From Siphonodentalium dalli (taxonomy: Eukaryota > Mollusca > Scaphopoda > Gadilida > Siphonodentaliidae), in NCBI GenBank assembly GCA_032622095.1, contig CP136062.1:194873887-194937886 (forward strand): a stretch of DNA of 64,000 nt, in the 5' to 3' direction. Every line of letters starts with the position of its first letter. The stretch's first letter is position 1. Both the position numbers and the translations under genes were made by a program. Of the stretch, positions 1 to 11,730 are shown one piece after another. The notes beneath the pieces are model-generated. The model was not told the DNA's origin and made no database searches. It saw only the letters and a program-made list of their open reading frames with translations.

Positions 1-96
1 CACATACAGTTGGAATTCCTTTGTACAGCCATCTCGTACTGCCAGACGTACAGACAAGCAGACATATGAGACAAAGAAACACGTTGCTAGCTGCAG

Positions 97-122
97 ACAT
101 ACATACATACATACATACATAC
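97..122. repeat. (ACAT)n microsatellite
   Basis: Simple tandem run of ACAT, about six units. No other feature is visible in the first 290 bases. Confidence 0.9.
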
Positions 123-289
123 AGACATATGTACTTACTGGTAAAAACGATACGCAGAGAAACGTGGTATCAAACATTACGAACACGCGCGCTTATAACT
201 GCATATTATGGTCGAGTTTATATAAAGGTTTGATGGATCTAGTCAGGACTTCGCGTCAAACGGTCAGCATGTACTCTCAATATAAAGGG

Positions 290-1343
290 ATGCAACTTTG
301 TTCACGAGAAAATCTATTAGTTTTTTTCCTTCTCCGGGAGCAGTGTATATGTTTTCACGTGGAGTTGATAGTCGAACGCGCGTTTTGGATTCTCCATCCA
401 GTTTGTCATACTGCAGTAAAATGTCTACATGACATACGTTAATATATAGCTCGAATTCAAAAGTATTTCGATCATCACAAATGGAAGAACATTCGATTAA
501 GGCATATTTGACAAGATCTCTATATTTCTTGTCACATAATACACAGGTTTTTCCTCAATTGTTTCAAGGATACAAATAAGGCGTGCAATCAATAGATATG
601 ATTTTTCATGGGACGGGTATACAAGGCATGCTTGACGCTGGATGGACGGCAGAGAATCTGGCAAGTCCAGTATCCCCATTTACGCCCATTTCCCAATATT
701 CTCTATTAACTCTTGACAATGATTCATATATCGCACATTTCCATGTGAATATTTAATTTTCTATATAGTTCTCAAGGGCCTCTGTCATCTCATATGTGTT
801 AAGAGTGCAGATTATGTCAGACATGTAGCTTGACGATGAACAGATAGAGCCAGCGATGTACTGATAAAAGCGCGTATGAAAAACTTGTTTCGCAGTTTTC
901 GAAGATTTTAAATGCACAGCGAACCGAAAAATGACAATTTATGTTTTTCGATAAGTGACATCATAGACGAGGTTCCGACTAATTCATGCGCAATAACCAT
1001 TTTTTTACGATGGTGAAGGCCCTGGTAATACTTTAAGCAGAATATGTGTGTTCTTTTCAGACGATCAACATGATTTTAGTTTTAAATTCCAGAGAAGTTC
1101 AGATCCGTAAAGCCCTATAGATATAACAACCGACAAACAGATCAACGAGCAACTTTTTGGGGTCATACCACCCGGGTAAAGTTCGGCGTTGTTCAGCACC
1201 ATAAAGGTGCTACGAGTCTTATCGCATATATGATCAGTGAATACCCCCTTAAAATCGTACTTACCAAGAGAAATACCCAAATGAGTGATGTTCCAGAGTC
1301 GATTTTGACGCAATAATTCTGATTTTGTTTTTTTCAATACCAT
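290..1343 (-). pseudogene. LINE reverse transcriptase C-terminal relic
   Basis: Reading leftwards on the minus strand from 1343, the translation resembles the region behind the reverse transcriptase core of invertebrate LINEs: a KTKSEL-type start, then THLGISL, the stretch up to ISIGLYGSELLW, and further down a cysteine pair (CVLC) followed by a second small cysteine cluster near 480-530. That order (thumb, connection, C-terminal zinc-like region) is typical of RT tails. Several stops and frame changes interrupt it, so it is dead. The left limit near 290 is where similarity-like reading fades. Clade not determined. Confidence 0.6.
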
Positions 1344-1756
1344 TACAGCGCGTTTATTGGGCTTATATTTGTACCGCCATTTATTACTGTAATCGTAGCA
1401 AATATCACAAAAACGCTGATAGACCAGATTTGATCAGAGACAGCCGAACCATATCGTTGGATGTGTTGGGGATGTACAATTTATACCGAGCATGTTTTGG
1501 TCAAACGGTGAGTTTACAAGAATATGTATTAACTCGTCAACATAGATCATATTGTACAAAGGGGAGAGGATACTTTCGTGTTTGGTTCTCGCCGCACATC
1601 AAACCACATGGGAAGAACGTTGTTAGATAAGTTTAATAGGCAAAACATCCTTATAAGGACAGTATGCAACATAATAACATATTGTTGTACTTGAACAATA
1701 TAATAAACTAGCAGGTGGACCCGACTTCGTCCGGGCTGTTTCCCCCGCACCATAAA
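1344..1756. other. Intergenic, nothing recognised
   Basis: Short overlapping open frames on both strands show no recognisable domain. A possible continuation of the LINE relic on the minus strand could not be followed. Confidence 0.4.
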
Positions 1757-1860
1757 ATGAAATAACGGGTAGGAGTCCATTATCTGCTTATTTCATAATC
1801 ACATTATGTACCTATTTCACATTATAGGTCGGTTATGTGCGTATTTGTGCGAGGATATGT
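1757..1860 (-). repeat. MITE family M1, partial copy A
   Basis: One end of the M1 repeat, in the opposite sense to copy B. It carries the shared block with TTATCTGCTTATTTCA, the AATCACATTATGTACCTATTTC segment and the terminal GCGAGGATATGT. Copies A and B face each other across about 200 bp of unrelated sequence. Confidence 0.7.
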
Positions 1861-2057
1861 CAGTTTGTTCGGGTAAAAAAATTCATTCATATAGTTTAAG
1901 TGTTTGGTGTCAAACTCTGGTTTATACAGCGGCGAATATAATTTCTCAAGTAAGATGTCCACCCTTCTGCGATTTTGTGATCATGACGCAGAGTTTGACC
2001 CTCATATGAAAAAAATACGTTCTTATATATGTGATTTCTTTGACGCTTCGTTTGTAA

Positions 2058-2424
2058 TATGCCAACATATCGTCACTCAAATACGCACACAATCGACCTA
2101 TGTTAAATAGGTACACAATGTGATTATTGTTATTCTGAAATAAGCAGATAAAGGACTCATCGCCGCTATTTCGTTTTATGACGCGGACCACAGTGAAAAT
2201 ATATGTTAAAGAGCGTACACCTGAAAGTCGTCAGTTCGCTTATTTGTGTCATTGTCCGCACACAATCTGCCTAGAATGGCCTCATTACGAGTCGATAATT
2301 TGACTAAAAGCTCTCATTTTCAGCACATTATCGACTCAAAATGAGGTCATTCTGAGCAGATTAACTACCTAAAAACAAGTTCTATTATAAGCAGATAATG
2401 TCGGTTTTTGGGAGAACAGGCTGA
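2058..2424 (+). repeat. MITE family M1, copy B
   Basis: Starts with GCCAACATATCGTCACTC and ends with GGGAGAACAGGCTG. Internally it holds a long imperfect palindrome (2272-2355) built from CCTCATT..GAGTCGATAAT and its complement around a ~25-base loop. No coding potential. The same order of blocks is seen in copies C, D and F. Confidence 0.75.
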
Positions 2425-2544
2425 ATATGCTGAATAAATAGTTCTGATCGAATTGAGGACGTTCATCAATTTCATCGTTTTATTCGGCGAAGTATTTGAT
2501 AGGTTTTTCTACATTCTCTCCAGAAATAAGATTTTGCGGTCCGA

Positions 2545-3789
2545 ATCGGCATCTCCAATTTAGACCTAGTTTAAACTACCAGTTTAATTTGGGTTTTAAT
2601 AGTAAAACCAAGTTTTACTCGACCGCGGGGACGACATGGATTTGGTCAATTGCGTTATCATGTAACCACAATTGTTCAATTGAAAGGATAGAAGGCGTGG
2701 TCTGTCTGCTTGTTATGGCTACTTGTCAATGCATTGTTCGGTCAGGCGCCTGTTCGTCGCTATCTGATCTACTAATCATGCGAATAACCCGTGAGATTTT
2801 TGAAATCACACCGTATTCACGGACTGTTGTGCAGCGGTTAGTTATTATCAAACATCATGGACGAACATGATTTTTGGAACATATTTCCATATTCCTTATT
2901 CGCAAAAATATCTTTTTCGGTCAATTTGACGGCATGAGTGGGTGGTACGGTACACCTGAAGTACCCCATATAAACACCCAGCCTCAACCCGTGGGTACCA
3001 CAACCCGTGGGTACCACCCGAGGGGGTGAAAATGGGGTATGTACCATTTAGAGAGCTTGAATTTGATGCCATGGGTGGGTGGCCCCGGTCCAAATACCCC
3101 ATATAAACACCCCACCACTCACCCCGGGGGTACCACCCAGAGGGGGTGAAATCTGGTAAGGACCATTTTCGAGGCAAGGATATAGGCAATTTGGCGACAG
3201 GAGTGGGTGGCACGCCCCAAATACACACTAGAAACACCCAACCCCCTCACCCCGGGGAAATGGGGTATGGACCATTTTCGAGAACGGTAAGGATTTCGGC
3301 CAATTTGACGTCATGGGTGGGTGGCCCGCCCTCAAATATCCCTTATAAATACCCCCACCATTACCCCGGGGTATCACCCCGAGTATCTAAACTGTGGTAT
3401 GAACCTCGGGGTGAGGGATTGGTGTTTTAGTAAAAACTGGGGTAGGGTGGTTTTACTTTGATGTTTTTTAAAACAATATTTAAAGATGTTTTCGAGACAA
3501 GAGGTGTGGTTCGGATAAATCAGCTGTAGTTAGTCGTCTCCTGATGATTGTATAGCCAATTCACCAAAGAAAAATAGTGATATTATCATAACTTTATCAT
3601 GCCAATAAAACCTAGTTTTAATTGAGACCGAAAAACTAAAACTGAGTTTATCACAAAACTGGGTTTAACTACACTAAAACTCCCGTAATAACCTAGTTTT
3701 ACTACAAGTTTTACTCGAACTAAACCCTAGTTTAAGCTAGAGTAAAACCAGGTCTAGAATAAAACCTATTCTAAACCAGAGATGCCGAT
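2545..3789. mobile_element. Candidate non-autonomous element with ATCGGCATCTC inverted ends
   Basis: ATCGGCATCTC at 2545 is matched by its complement ending at 3789. Inside both ends lie inverted-related AT-rich runs of the type GTTTAAACTA / GTTTTACTC. The middle is a GC-rich minisatellite. No transposase-like frame is present and no convincing target duplication is visible, so the class is unknown and it may be a composite. Confidence 0.4.
2920..3425. repeat. Minisatellite, about four diverged units of 115-138 bp
   Basis: Units begin near 2923, 3061, 3189 and 3303 with ATTTGACGNCATGRGTGGGTGG, followed by CCCCAAATAYCCCATATAAAYACCC and the CACCCCGGGGGTACCACCC segment. Spacing shrinks from 138 to about 114 bp. 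The block is much more GC-rich than its surroundings. Open frames crossing it are by-products of the repeat. Confidence 0.8.
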
Positions 3790-4389
3790 GCCGTTTGTGT
3801 AACTTTCCGAATAAGTGTCTGCGCGAGGCTTGCCTTCGTTCATCCAAATTTGCGGGAAAGTCCCCTGGAAAGTCCTCATATTTCTGCATGTTTTTCAATA
3901 TTCGTTCCAGAATGGTTTCAGGGGTTAATTTAACTTATTATTCGACAGGGTTATTTTGAAAGCATTTGATATCGCACGTACAATTTAATCGTATATTCTA
4001 CATCGGTTTCTCTGTTGATCTAATTGGTCAAATGAGTCTAATTATGAATAGAGATTTGGTTATAATGTTCAAGAATATCAGGTTCCTATTTGGCTTATGT
4101 CCCATTTACGACGTCGTGTCATTCAGTGTCAACACCATCGAAAAACAGGCACATCTCGCATGAAAGGAATAAGAGTAGGTGGGATCATGTTATGATCAAC
4201 GATCGTTCCTTCATATTGACTATCGCCGAAAGGGACTCGTATCGCATGCGGACAAAAAGTACATCATATATATTTCACGGACACCATTTTGATTCGCTTG
4301 ACAAGTTTTCTGAATGTCATGTGTCGGTCGTCTGATTTCTAGAATTGGCTACTAAAATCCCCCATTACTATTACATTACCGTATGGTTT
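3790..4389. other. Intergenic, nothing recognised
   Basis: AT-rich sequence with no recognisable coding region, repeat unit or RNA gene. Confidence 0.4.
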
Positions 4390-4861
4390 CAGAATAAAAT
4401 AATCACATTATGTACCTATTTCACCAACATATCCTCGCGCAAGTACGCACATAATCCACCTAAAATGTGAAATATATAGGTAAATAATGTGATTATTTAT
4501 TCTGCAATAAGCAGGTAATGAACTCATACCAGCTATTTCGTTTATGGCGCGGGACACATCGAAAACACATGTTAAAGAGCGCACACCTGAAAAATTCATG
4601 AGTTGGCTTATTTGTGTCATTGTCCGCACCTAATGTGCTTAGAATCGCCTCACTGTTGCCTAGAATCGCCTCATTTTGAGTCGATAATGTGCTGAAAATG
4701 AAAGCATTTTAGTCATATTATCGACTTAAAATGAGGCGAATCTAGGCAGATAATCAACCTAAATAAATGTATTTTTAGCAGATAATGTGAGTTATTGGGA
4801 GAACAGGCTGATTTCATATTATAGCTCGATTATGTGCATATTTGTGCGAGGATATGTTGGA
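4390..4861 (+). mobile_element. MITE family M1, copy C with intact inverted ends
   Basis: The most complete M1 copy. CCAACATATCCTCGCGCAAG at 4422 is matched by its complement ending in GATATGTTGG at 4861, giving terminal inverted repeats of about 50 bp around a 440-bp body. The body holds the palindrome with CCTCATTTTGAGTCGATAAT. The bases just left of it (4390-4421) are a further scrap of M1, so the copy seems inserted into or rearranged with another. No clear target duplication. Confidence 0.7.
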
Positions 4862-4971
4862 GGTACACTTGGGGAGTTTTAATTGGACTATCGTGCTTAT
4901 ATAATTAATAGTCATCATGTGCTTCGTCTGCAGAGTGATTGGGTTGCTGATGCGTTTGTATGTTTTCATTT

Positions 4972-5343
4972 ACCGGGACTTCTGGCTGATATCTCACATC
5001 ATCTGGAACTCTGGAATGGTAACTTTTCACAGAACGATTAGCTCTCCCGTCCGGAAAAGAATCTTCTTGTATACTGTATCAACTCATTTAATGTTTATGC
5101 AATGTCTCGTTGTGTCTTTTATACATCTGTCATTGATAGAATCACACACTCCAAGATTTGTTGAAGTTTGTTTGTTACTTTTGTTGGAAAATTGCGGAAT
5201 TCACCCTTCATTGAATTTACATTGTGCTTTATCGTTTCATTTACAATTTCATCAAACGAATGCGTTGGCTGAATGTGTTTTTTTGTTAACAATGTCCCCG
5301 AATGTTGCCAATTGGTCTTAAACACTCTTCTGCTTCTTGTCAA
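4972..5343 (-). pseudogene. LINE 3' fragment (post-RT region)
   Basis: On the minus strand the translation includes IKHNVNSMKGEFRNFPTKV, the region just after the reverse transcriptase active site. It is about 80 percent alike by eye to 9462-9700, where the same segment follows RT sequence. Both copies stop at the same point (GGGACTTCT) and both lie beside M1 sequence. Truncated and without an active-site motif. Confidence 0.6.
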
Positions 5344-5539
5344 ACTCGTCTAGACCTTGCACTACACTACACATATCACTTAAACTTTTATGTTATCCAC
5401 TTTTACTGATAATTTATCCAAGAGTGTCTGTATTCTTGTCAACCGTGAATTGCAATAACCTGTAGATATCAACAGCCATTCTCATATTGCTACTGTTTTT
5501 ATCAATCGTATGGTCCCATGTTAGATCTCGAATAACTCT

Positions 5540-6500
5540 TTGTTGTCCCCCGACGTTTCCGTCGGAGGACTATAGAAATGACCCTCGTCCGTCCGTCCGT
5601 GCGTCAGTCCGTCCGTGCGTCCGAGATTGGGTACCTTCATGGTGTAATCAACTCCTCCTATAGTTTTAAAAGTAGAGATTTGAAACTCTGGGATATTGTT
5701 CCTAACATGGTGGTGATTTGCAACATCTATATAGCTAATCAAAAATATAATTTGCAACATCTATATAGCTAATAAAAAATATCATTTTTTCCATATTTTC
5801 GGGGGGTTTTTTACTTAGAAAATTTGGATTTTTTTTGCCTTTTGGATGAGATTGGGTACCTTCAAAGTGTAATCAACTCCTCCTACAGTTTTAAATGTAG
5901 AGATTTTAAACTCTGGAATATTGTTCCTAACATGTTGGTGATTTGCAACATCTATATAGCTAATGAAAAATATCATTTTTTCCATATTTTCGGGGGGGTT
6001 TTTTACTTAGAAAATTTGGAACACTTTTGCCTTTTGGATGAGATTGGGTACCTTCAAGGTGTAATCAACTCCTCCTACAGTTTTAAATGTATATATTTTA
6101 AACTCTGGGATATTGTTCCTAACATGTTGGTGATTTGCAACATCTATATAGCTAATAAAAAATATAATATTTTCCTTATTGTTGGGGGGTTTTCGACTTA
6201 GAAAATTTGGAACATTTTTGCCTTTAGGATGAGATTGGGTACCTTCATGGTGTAATCAACTCCTCCTACAGTTTTAAATGTAGAGATTTGAAACTCTGGT
6301 TTAATTGGAAATTATGTTTTTTTTTAGGGTCGTTCATATCAAATTACAGGTCAAGTTCGAATTTGAGTTTGATCCAATGATTTTTCCCAGAGTTATGTGC
6401 CTTTCGACTTTGAATTTTTTTTTTTATAATTTTCTGTATGAGGGTACCTTCATGGTGTAATCAACTCCTCCTACAGTTTTGATCGTAGATATTTGAAACT
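5540..6500. repeat. Tandem repeat of ~190-220 bp with Gtccgtccg leader
   Basis: Begins with a CCGTCCGTCCGTGCGT run (5585-5620), then repeats of GATTGGGTACCTTCA..GTGTAATCAACTCCTCCTA at about 5627, 5847, 6039, 6230 and 6437. The 6340-6420 portion shares AGGTCAAGTTCGAATTTGAG with the block at 51.4-52.0 kb. Such CCGTCCG-led repeats are common in invertebrate genomes. A 125-codon open frame crosses it because 192 bp is divisible by three. Confidence 0.85.
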
Positions 6501-7427
6501 TCAGAGTATTGTTACCCACAGATTGGAGATGTGCAACATGTATATAGATGACGCAAAAATTATTTTTTTACGGAATTATTAACCCTTTCGACATTTCAAC
6601 ATTTTTTAAAGTTTCTTTAAAGACATATTATGGACTTATTCGGGTTCATGAAACTGATAAGTTCGTATTCAGGCGCTATTCCAACTGGTAGAATTTAGCA
6701 TTCTACTAACATCACCGAAAATCTCAAGCAAATCGACCGAAACACTCCATAGAAAACATCGTTTGTATCACGCTCAAATGTAAATATTTACATCTGAATT
6801 CGGTACACAACTACCGGCGATAAACTAACGAATACTATTACGCCATCGAGAGTCGCTACATTTAATTTATATATCAGAATGACGGTGTGTCCTGTCAATT
6901 TGGATATAATATTTGTATAATATAACTACTTTTAGCAAGAATATTCTCTATTTCTATTTGGTCACCCTACCGGAGTGTTTCACATCACTTTAACAAAGCG
7001 GCCATCGACATTTTTTTTAAATTTCTTTAACAAAGCGGCCATCGACTTGCCACGTTGTCGGGGGACACTGTGGTCGGCCGACCTTTTATTTCATTAACGC
7101 AGACTCGTATGGAAACACATCATGCAATTTCTCATGCATGAATACACGGTCGCGCAATGTTTCTGGGAGTATAACTTGTTTTCCATAGTGCATCGCCACA
7201 AGTCGTAGTACTCGTGGCACTCAAGCGTGAAATTTTCGCTGGGCAAGAAGACCTCTACTATGAGCATAAATAGTGTGTACAGTTCACGGGTAGCTGGGAG
7301 CAAGGTTAGGAAACAAGGCGACGTTATTCCTAAGAAATTTACGATATCAATGACTCGTACTGGACAAAAGTGTTTCTACCGTCTTCTGAGAATCCAAAGC
7401 CGATCACAGAATGTTCTAAAAAAAACC
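6501..7427. other. Intergenic, nothing recognised
   Basis: AT-rich, with a short duplicated phrase (AACAAAGCGGCCATCGAC at about 6993 and 7029). No coding region recognised. Confidence 0.4.
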
Positions 7428-7790
7428 GCACATTATCTGCTTATAATAGAGCTTGTTTTAGGTAAATAATCAGTTTAGAATCGCCTCATTTGGATCGACA
7501 ATGTGCTGAAAATAAGAGCGTTTTAGTCACATTATCGACTAACAATGAGGTGACTCTTAGCAGATTAGTGCGGATGAGTGCGGACAATGACACAAATAAG
7601 CCACCTCACGCTTTTTCAAGTGTACGCTCTTTAACATGTGTTTTCATCGTGGCCCGCGTCGTAAAACGAAATAACGGGTATGAGTTCATTATCAGCTTTT
7701 TTTTCAGAATAAAATAATAACATTATGTACCTTATTTCACATTACAGGTCGTTTATGTGCGTATTTGCGCGAGGGTATATTGCCGACCAT
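7428..7790 (-). repeat. MITE family M1, copy D
   Basis: Opposite orientation to copies B, C and F. It contains the same palindrome (7468-7560), the GTGCGGACAATGACACAAATAA block and the terminal region ending GCGAGGGTATATTG. Terminal inverted repeats are decayed. Confidence 0.7.
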
Positions 7791-9407
7791 CCCAAATTCT
7801 ATCATAATATGAAACGCACGAAATACCACAATGAGGCACTGTTCATCATATAACCACCGTGAAACTTCCCACTTTAAGAAGAAAGTGATAGATTGCGGAG
7901 CACAAACTAGTAAGACTTTTGTTATCTTGTTTTTGTTGGTTTCATCCCTCAAACATGTATCGGTATAGTCTTGTTTTTGTTGGTTTCATCCCTCAAACAT
8001 GTATCGGTATAGTCTTGTTTTTGTTTTTTGTCTTGTGTGTTTGTTGCATGCCATCTTTATTGTTATGTTTGCACCACTATACGCCTGTGATCAATGCTAT
8101 CCTAAATATCCTAGTCTCCATGTTTCGTGTTTGCAAGCCATATTTTCGTGTTGGCAAGCACTATTAAACGACTTCCAAAATTTACTAACAAACTGCGCAT
8201 GTAGGCCGAATACATGAAGATTGTACATTTGTATTTACACATTGAAAAACTATGTTGTAACTATAATTTATGAAAATTGAACATCTCTATTGGAAATGCG
8301 ATTACAAAAACAAACCTACGAATATAACATCAGCATGGTCGCAGCTAAATTGTATTGTATGAGTCATATGCGCAGGTATACTTGCTTCCCCAGTGTCTCA
8401 ACTCATACGTGGGCATATTAAATATACAACATCTGACCTCGCATGTTTACACCATTTTCATGCAATGCATGAGTACATTTACATCTGACGACATTTTGTT
8501 TGTTTCTTCGATTTTTCATGTCGTGCATGGGTTATTTCCTGACCTTGAAGCATGCTGCTGAAATTACATGTACTATTCCTATGATAGTTGCAACAAACAT
8601 CTAGGATAAAATGGAGATTTCTTACTCTATTCACGATGTTTGGTAAACAGTTTGTAACATCTGGTTCGTACTATCAAACTATACGTGAAACCGAAGTTCA
8701 CTAAATGACACATGATTTTTTTATTCTCAGCATGTCAGTTTTAATATATGAAAGAAAAAGAAAAAAAATCTTGTTAATCTTTTTAAAGAAACACACTGCA
8801 TCAAAAGAACCTAAATCCAGATCCACCCCTACCCATACCCAACCATTAACAATACAATTACTGTAAAATACCCGTGTTCAGTAAGAAACAATTAGAATTA
8901 TCTTTGTTGTGACTCGTATGAAATGTTCAAAACGCTTGCGGCCGAATTCTGGTCTCTGGTCTGGACCAGGCTTCGCGTAAACTATAGTCTAGACCAGGCC
9001 CAAACCACGGTGATCGCGATGAGTTACCATGCTTCGGAGCGAGAAAACTGGGTTTATTGGTCCGCACTGGTCCGTATTCTCGTCTTTTTGAAACTCAGGT
9101 TTACGTAAACCAAGGTTTGCCTTCTTATTGTCATTCAAGCCTGTGTTGGTCTGTTCATAATTCGAACCATGTGGTAACGTACAAGTTCTGGTAACAGAAA
9201 CATATGTATTTTTTGGAAGCATTTATCTTTATGTTAACCAAATAGGAATTGTGTTTTATCGATATGCCGAGTAGAGGAAAGATTATAATTATATATGAAC
9301 TGGACAAAATTTAATATAATCGATAATTATGTGTGTTATAGGTAATATTCTACAACTGAGGCCTAGTATCCCCCTCCTGGTCTGAGATTTGTGTATAAAC
9401 CGAGACT
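7791..9407. other. Intergenic, only a short tandem duplication
   Basis: No gene recognised. At 8935-9115 there are several TCTGGTCTGGACCAGG / GTAAACT phrases that look like decayed repeat ends, with a related phrase at 9375-9400. Confidence 0.4.
7926..8013. repeat. Perfect 44-bp tandem duplication
   Basis: The 44-bp unit starting CTTGTTTTTGTTGGTTTCAT occurs twice head to tail without mismatch, followed by the first bases of a third copy. The identity implies a recent slippage or duplication. Confidence 0.9.
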
Positions 9408-9458
9408 TGACTCATCGCCGTTATTTCGTTTTATGACGCGGACCACAGTGAAAACGCA
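9408..9458 (+). repeat. MITE family M1, short fragment E
   Basis: Only the internal block GACTCATCGCCGTTATTTCG through CACAGTGAAAACGCATG is present, matching 2154-2205 of copy B. It abuts the LINE fragment that begins at 9462. Confidence 0.6.
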
Positions 9459-9461
9459 TGA

Positions 9462-10930
9462 TACTGGGACTTCTTGTTGATATCTCACATCATCTGGAGC
9501 TCTGGAATGGTAACTTTTCACAGAACGATTAGCTCTCCCGTCCAGATAAAAATCCTCTGACGTATTTTATCAACTCATTTAATGTTTCTGAAATGTTTCT
9601 TTGATATATCGGTCATTGATAGACTCACACACTCCACGATTTGTTGACGATTCTTACTTTTGTTGTAAAATTGCGGAATTCACCATTCATTGCATTTAAA
9701 TTGTGTTTTATCGTTGTTGCAATCTTTGCCTTACTCCTTCTGGATATTAGAAGAATTTTAGTTTTTTTTACATTTACAGTCAGTTTCCATTTTTGGAAGT
9801 ATTTCTGGAATATGTCCAGCTCAGTTTGAAGTTTCTTGGGAAATGTTTATATCATTTGCTATTGTTATACTTTGGTAATTGCAGAGGCATTCTTGCTCCG
9901 AAGATCTGTAAAAGTACATGATTGCATATGCCTGCCTACCAATAACGAGACTACTGTACAGCGCTGTATATCATGACACCATTTCATAATGAACACAAAG
10001 ATATTTTAAGGTGAAATTGTTCCATTTTATTCACCTCCAACCCTCATGGCGACGAAGGAAATAAATATCCATCTTCTCGGACTCATACACCTGAACAGTC
10101 TCGTATATACACATGTAGTATTCACACATGTGCATACATCGATTACCCTGAGAGAAAGTGATCCCTGCGACACACATTGATTCTATTTTCCAATTCGAAA
10201 GAAATTTGTTGAGCCCAATAACGCCTTCGTGTGTCATGAAGCTGTGGGTGTCATGTAAGTAGATAGATAACAACCGGGGTGATAGGTTTACGCCTTGTCT
10301 GACTCCTGACAGACAGGGGAAATAACCAGACTTAGTATTACCCAATTTCACAGATGACTGTATATTAGAATACATGTTTCGTTTGACCTCGAAAATTATT
10401 CCAGTAATGTCTTTGATATGATATTTTGCCATAGACATATTCTCCAAACTTGGCAAATGCTTTTTCAAGGTCGACAAATGCACAATAAAGGTTTGAGTTT
10501 ATTTCCGTTGTCATTCACTTAGCATGTGTACTAGAAAGATGTTGTCTGTGGTAAAATAACCTTTTCGAAACCATGGTTGGTTTTCGAGAAGTGTTGCATT
10601 TTCCTCAACATGTGTGTACATTCTATTTGTTATAATGTTCGTGAATAATTTACTAAAGCAGCTTAATAACGTTATAGGTCTATTATTGTTGGGTCCTTCG
10701 TGTCTCCCTTATTTTGAATAATGCTACAATTGTTCCCATTCCCCACGCATCGGGTATACATCCTGAGTCTAATATTAGATAAAACATTGAACAGTATAAG
10801 TAAATATCTACCATGCTGTCCGATGTTTTTAGGCATTCATTGAGTACCATATATTCCCCAGGCGACTTATTAGGGGAAATATCTGCAAAAGATGGCGTCT
10901 TGAACAACAACTCGATTTTGGTGGGAGCTT
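9462..10930 (-). pseudogene. LINE reverse transcriptase relic
   Basis: Minus-strand non-LTR reverse transcriptase. From 10930 leftwards: NKSPGEYMVLNE (RT motif 1 region), CIPDAWGMGTIVALFK, then near 10500-10620 a TTDNIFLVHM-like stretch, then SGYFPCLSGVRQGVNLSP (finger/palm motif of the xRQGxxLSP type) at about 10270-10340. After a gap, 9840-9620 reads as the post-catalytic LQTELDIFQKYFQKWKL and VNVKKTKILL. The YADD catalytic box is not recognisable. Stops and frame changes throughout. No endonuclease is attached. Confidence 0.75.
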
Positions 10931-11500
10931 AAAATTAGTTTTTACGGCGAGCGACAACTCTTCTTGTGCACAAAACATTTCTAAGGTACTACCATAGACA
11001 TCGAACGATCAATATATGTGGTGTGTGTACATGTCTGAAGCTGAGTTTTAGTAACATAAATTAAAATACTGCAGTGAAATTAAATTTCCCAAATTCGTTG
11101 TATTGACATTTGAAAACAGAACTATAAACTTTGAGAATGCCAGATAAAAGGTCAACTACAATGAGTTCCACGTTAGATGCGGACGATAGCATCAATAAAG
11201 ATCAACCAAAGTCGCAACACTCTGGGTTAGTTGACTACAAACATGTTACACCACAGCATTGGGTTATTGTAATTTAATGAAAATTTTACACGGAGGTATC
11301 GTGATTGCTTTCAAAAATAGTACAACTTCCCGTTTGTAACACACGAATGAAGAGCGTTTAACGTGTACGAAATTACTACACGACTGAACTGAACCTTGAA
11401 ATTTATATTTCACATCTTCCCAACAACAGATACAGACATAATCATAGTGTTATACTGTCTTGTATGTACACACGCTATGACATCATTAAACGGGGCAATA
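10931..11500. other. Intergenic, nothing recognised
   Basis: AT-rich; no gene or repeat structure recognised. Confidence 0.4.
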
Positions 11501-11508
11501 CACTCAAG

Positions 11509-11730
11509 GTGTTGAATGTTAAAGAAACACGAGGCAAGGGACGTGATGCAATATTGGTGTGTGAATATTAAAGGAACACAATGCACTCTAAAGGAACACA
11601 AGGCACTCATTATGAATGAATGTTAAAGAAACACAATAAACGCACTGGTGTTTGAATATTAAAGGAACACAATGCACTCTAAAGGGACACAAGACACTCA
11701 TTATGAATTTTAACAATACAAGCGCAGTGG
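11509..11730. repeat. Two diverged tandem units with AAAGGAACACAA
   Basis: The series GAATATTAAAGGAACACAAT, GCACTCTAAAGGAACACAAG, CACTCATTATGAAT occurs twice, starting near 11560 and 11655, with looser copies on the left side. Non-coding. Confidence 0.7.

Noticed and set aside
3146-3430. Open frame across GC-rich minisatellite
   Set aside because: Created by the repeat units; no domain and no conservation of frame between units.
5824-6201. 125-codon open frame with repeated peptide
   Set aside because: Explained by a tandem repeat with a period divisible by three; treated as non-coding, mentioned as a low-interest test.
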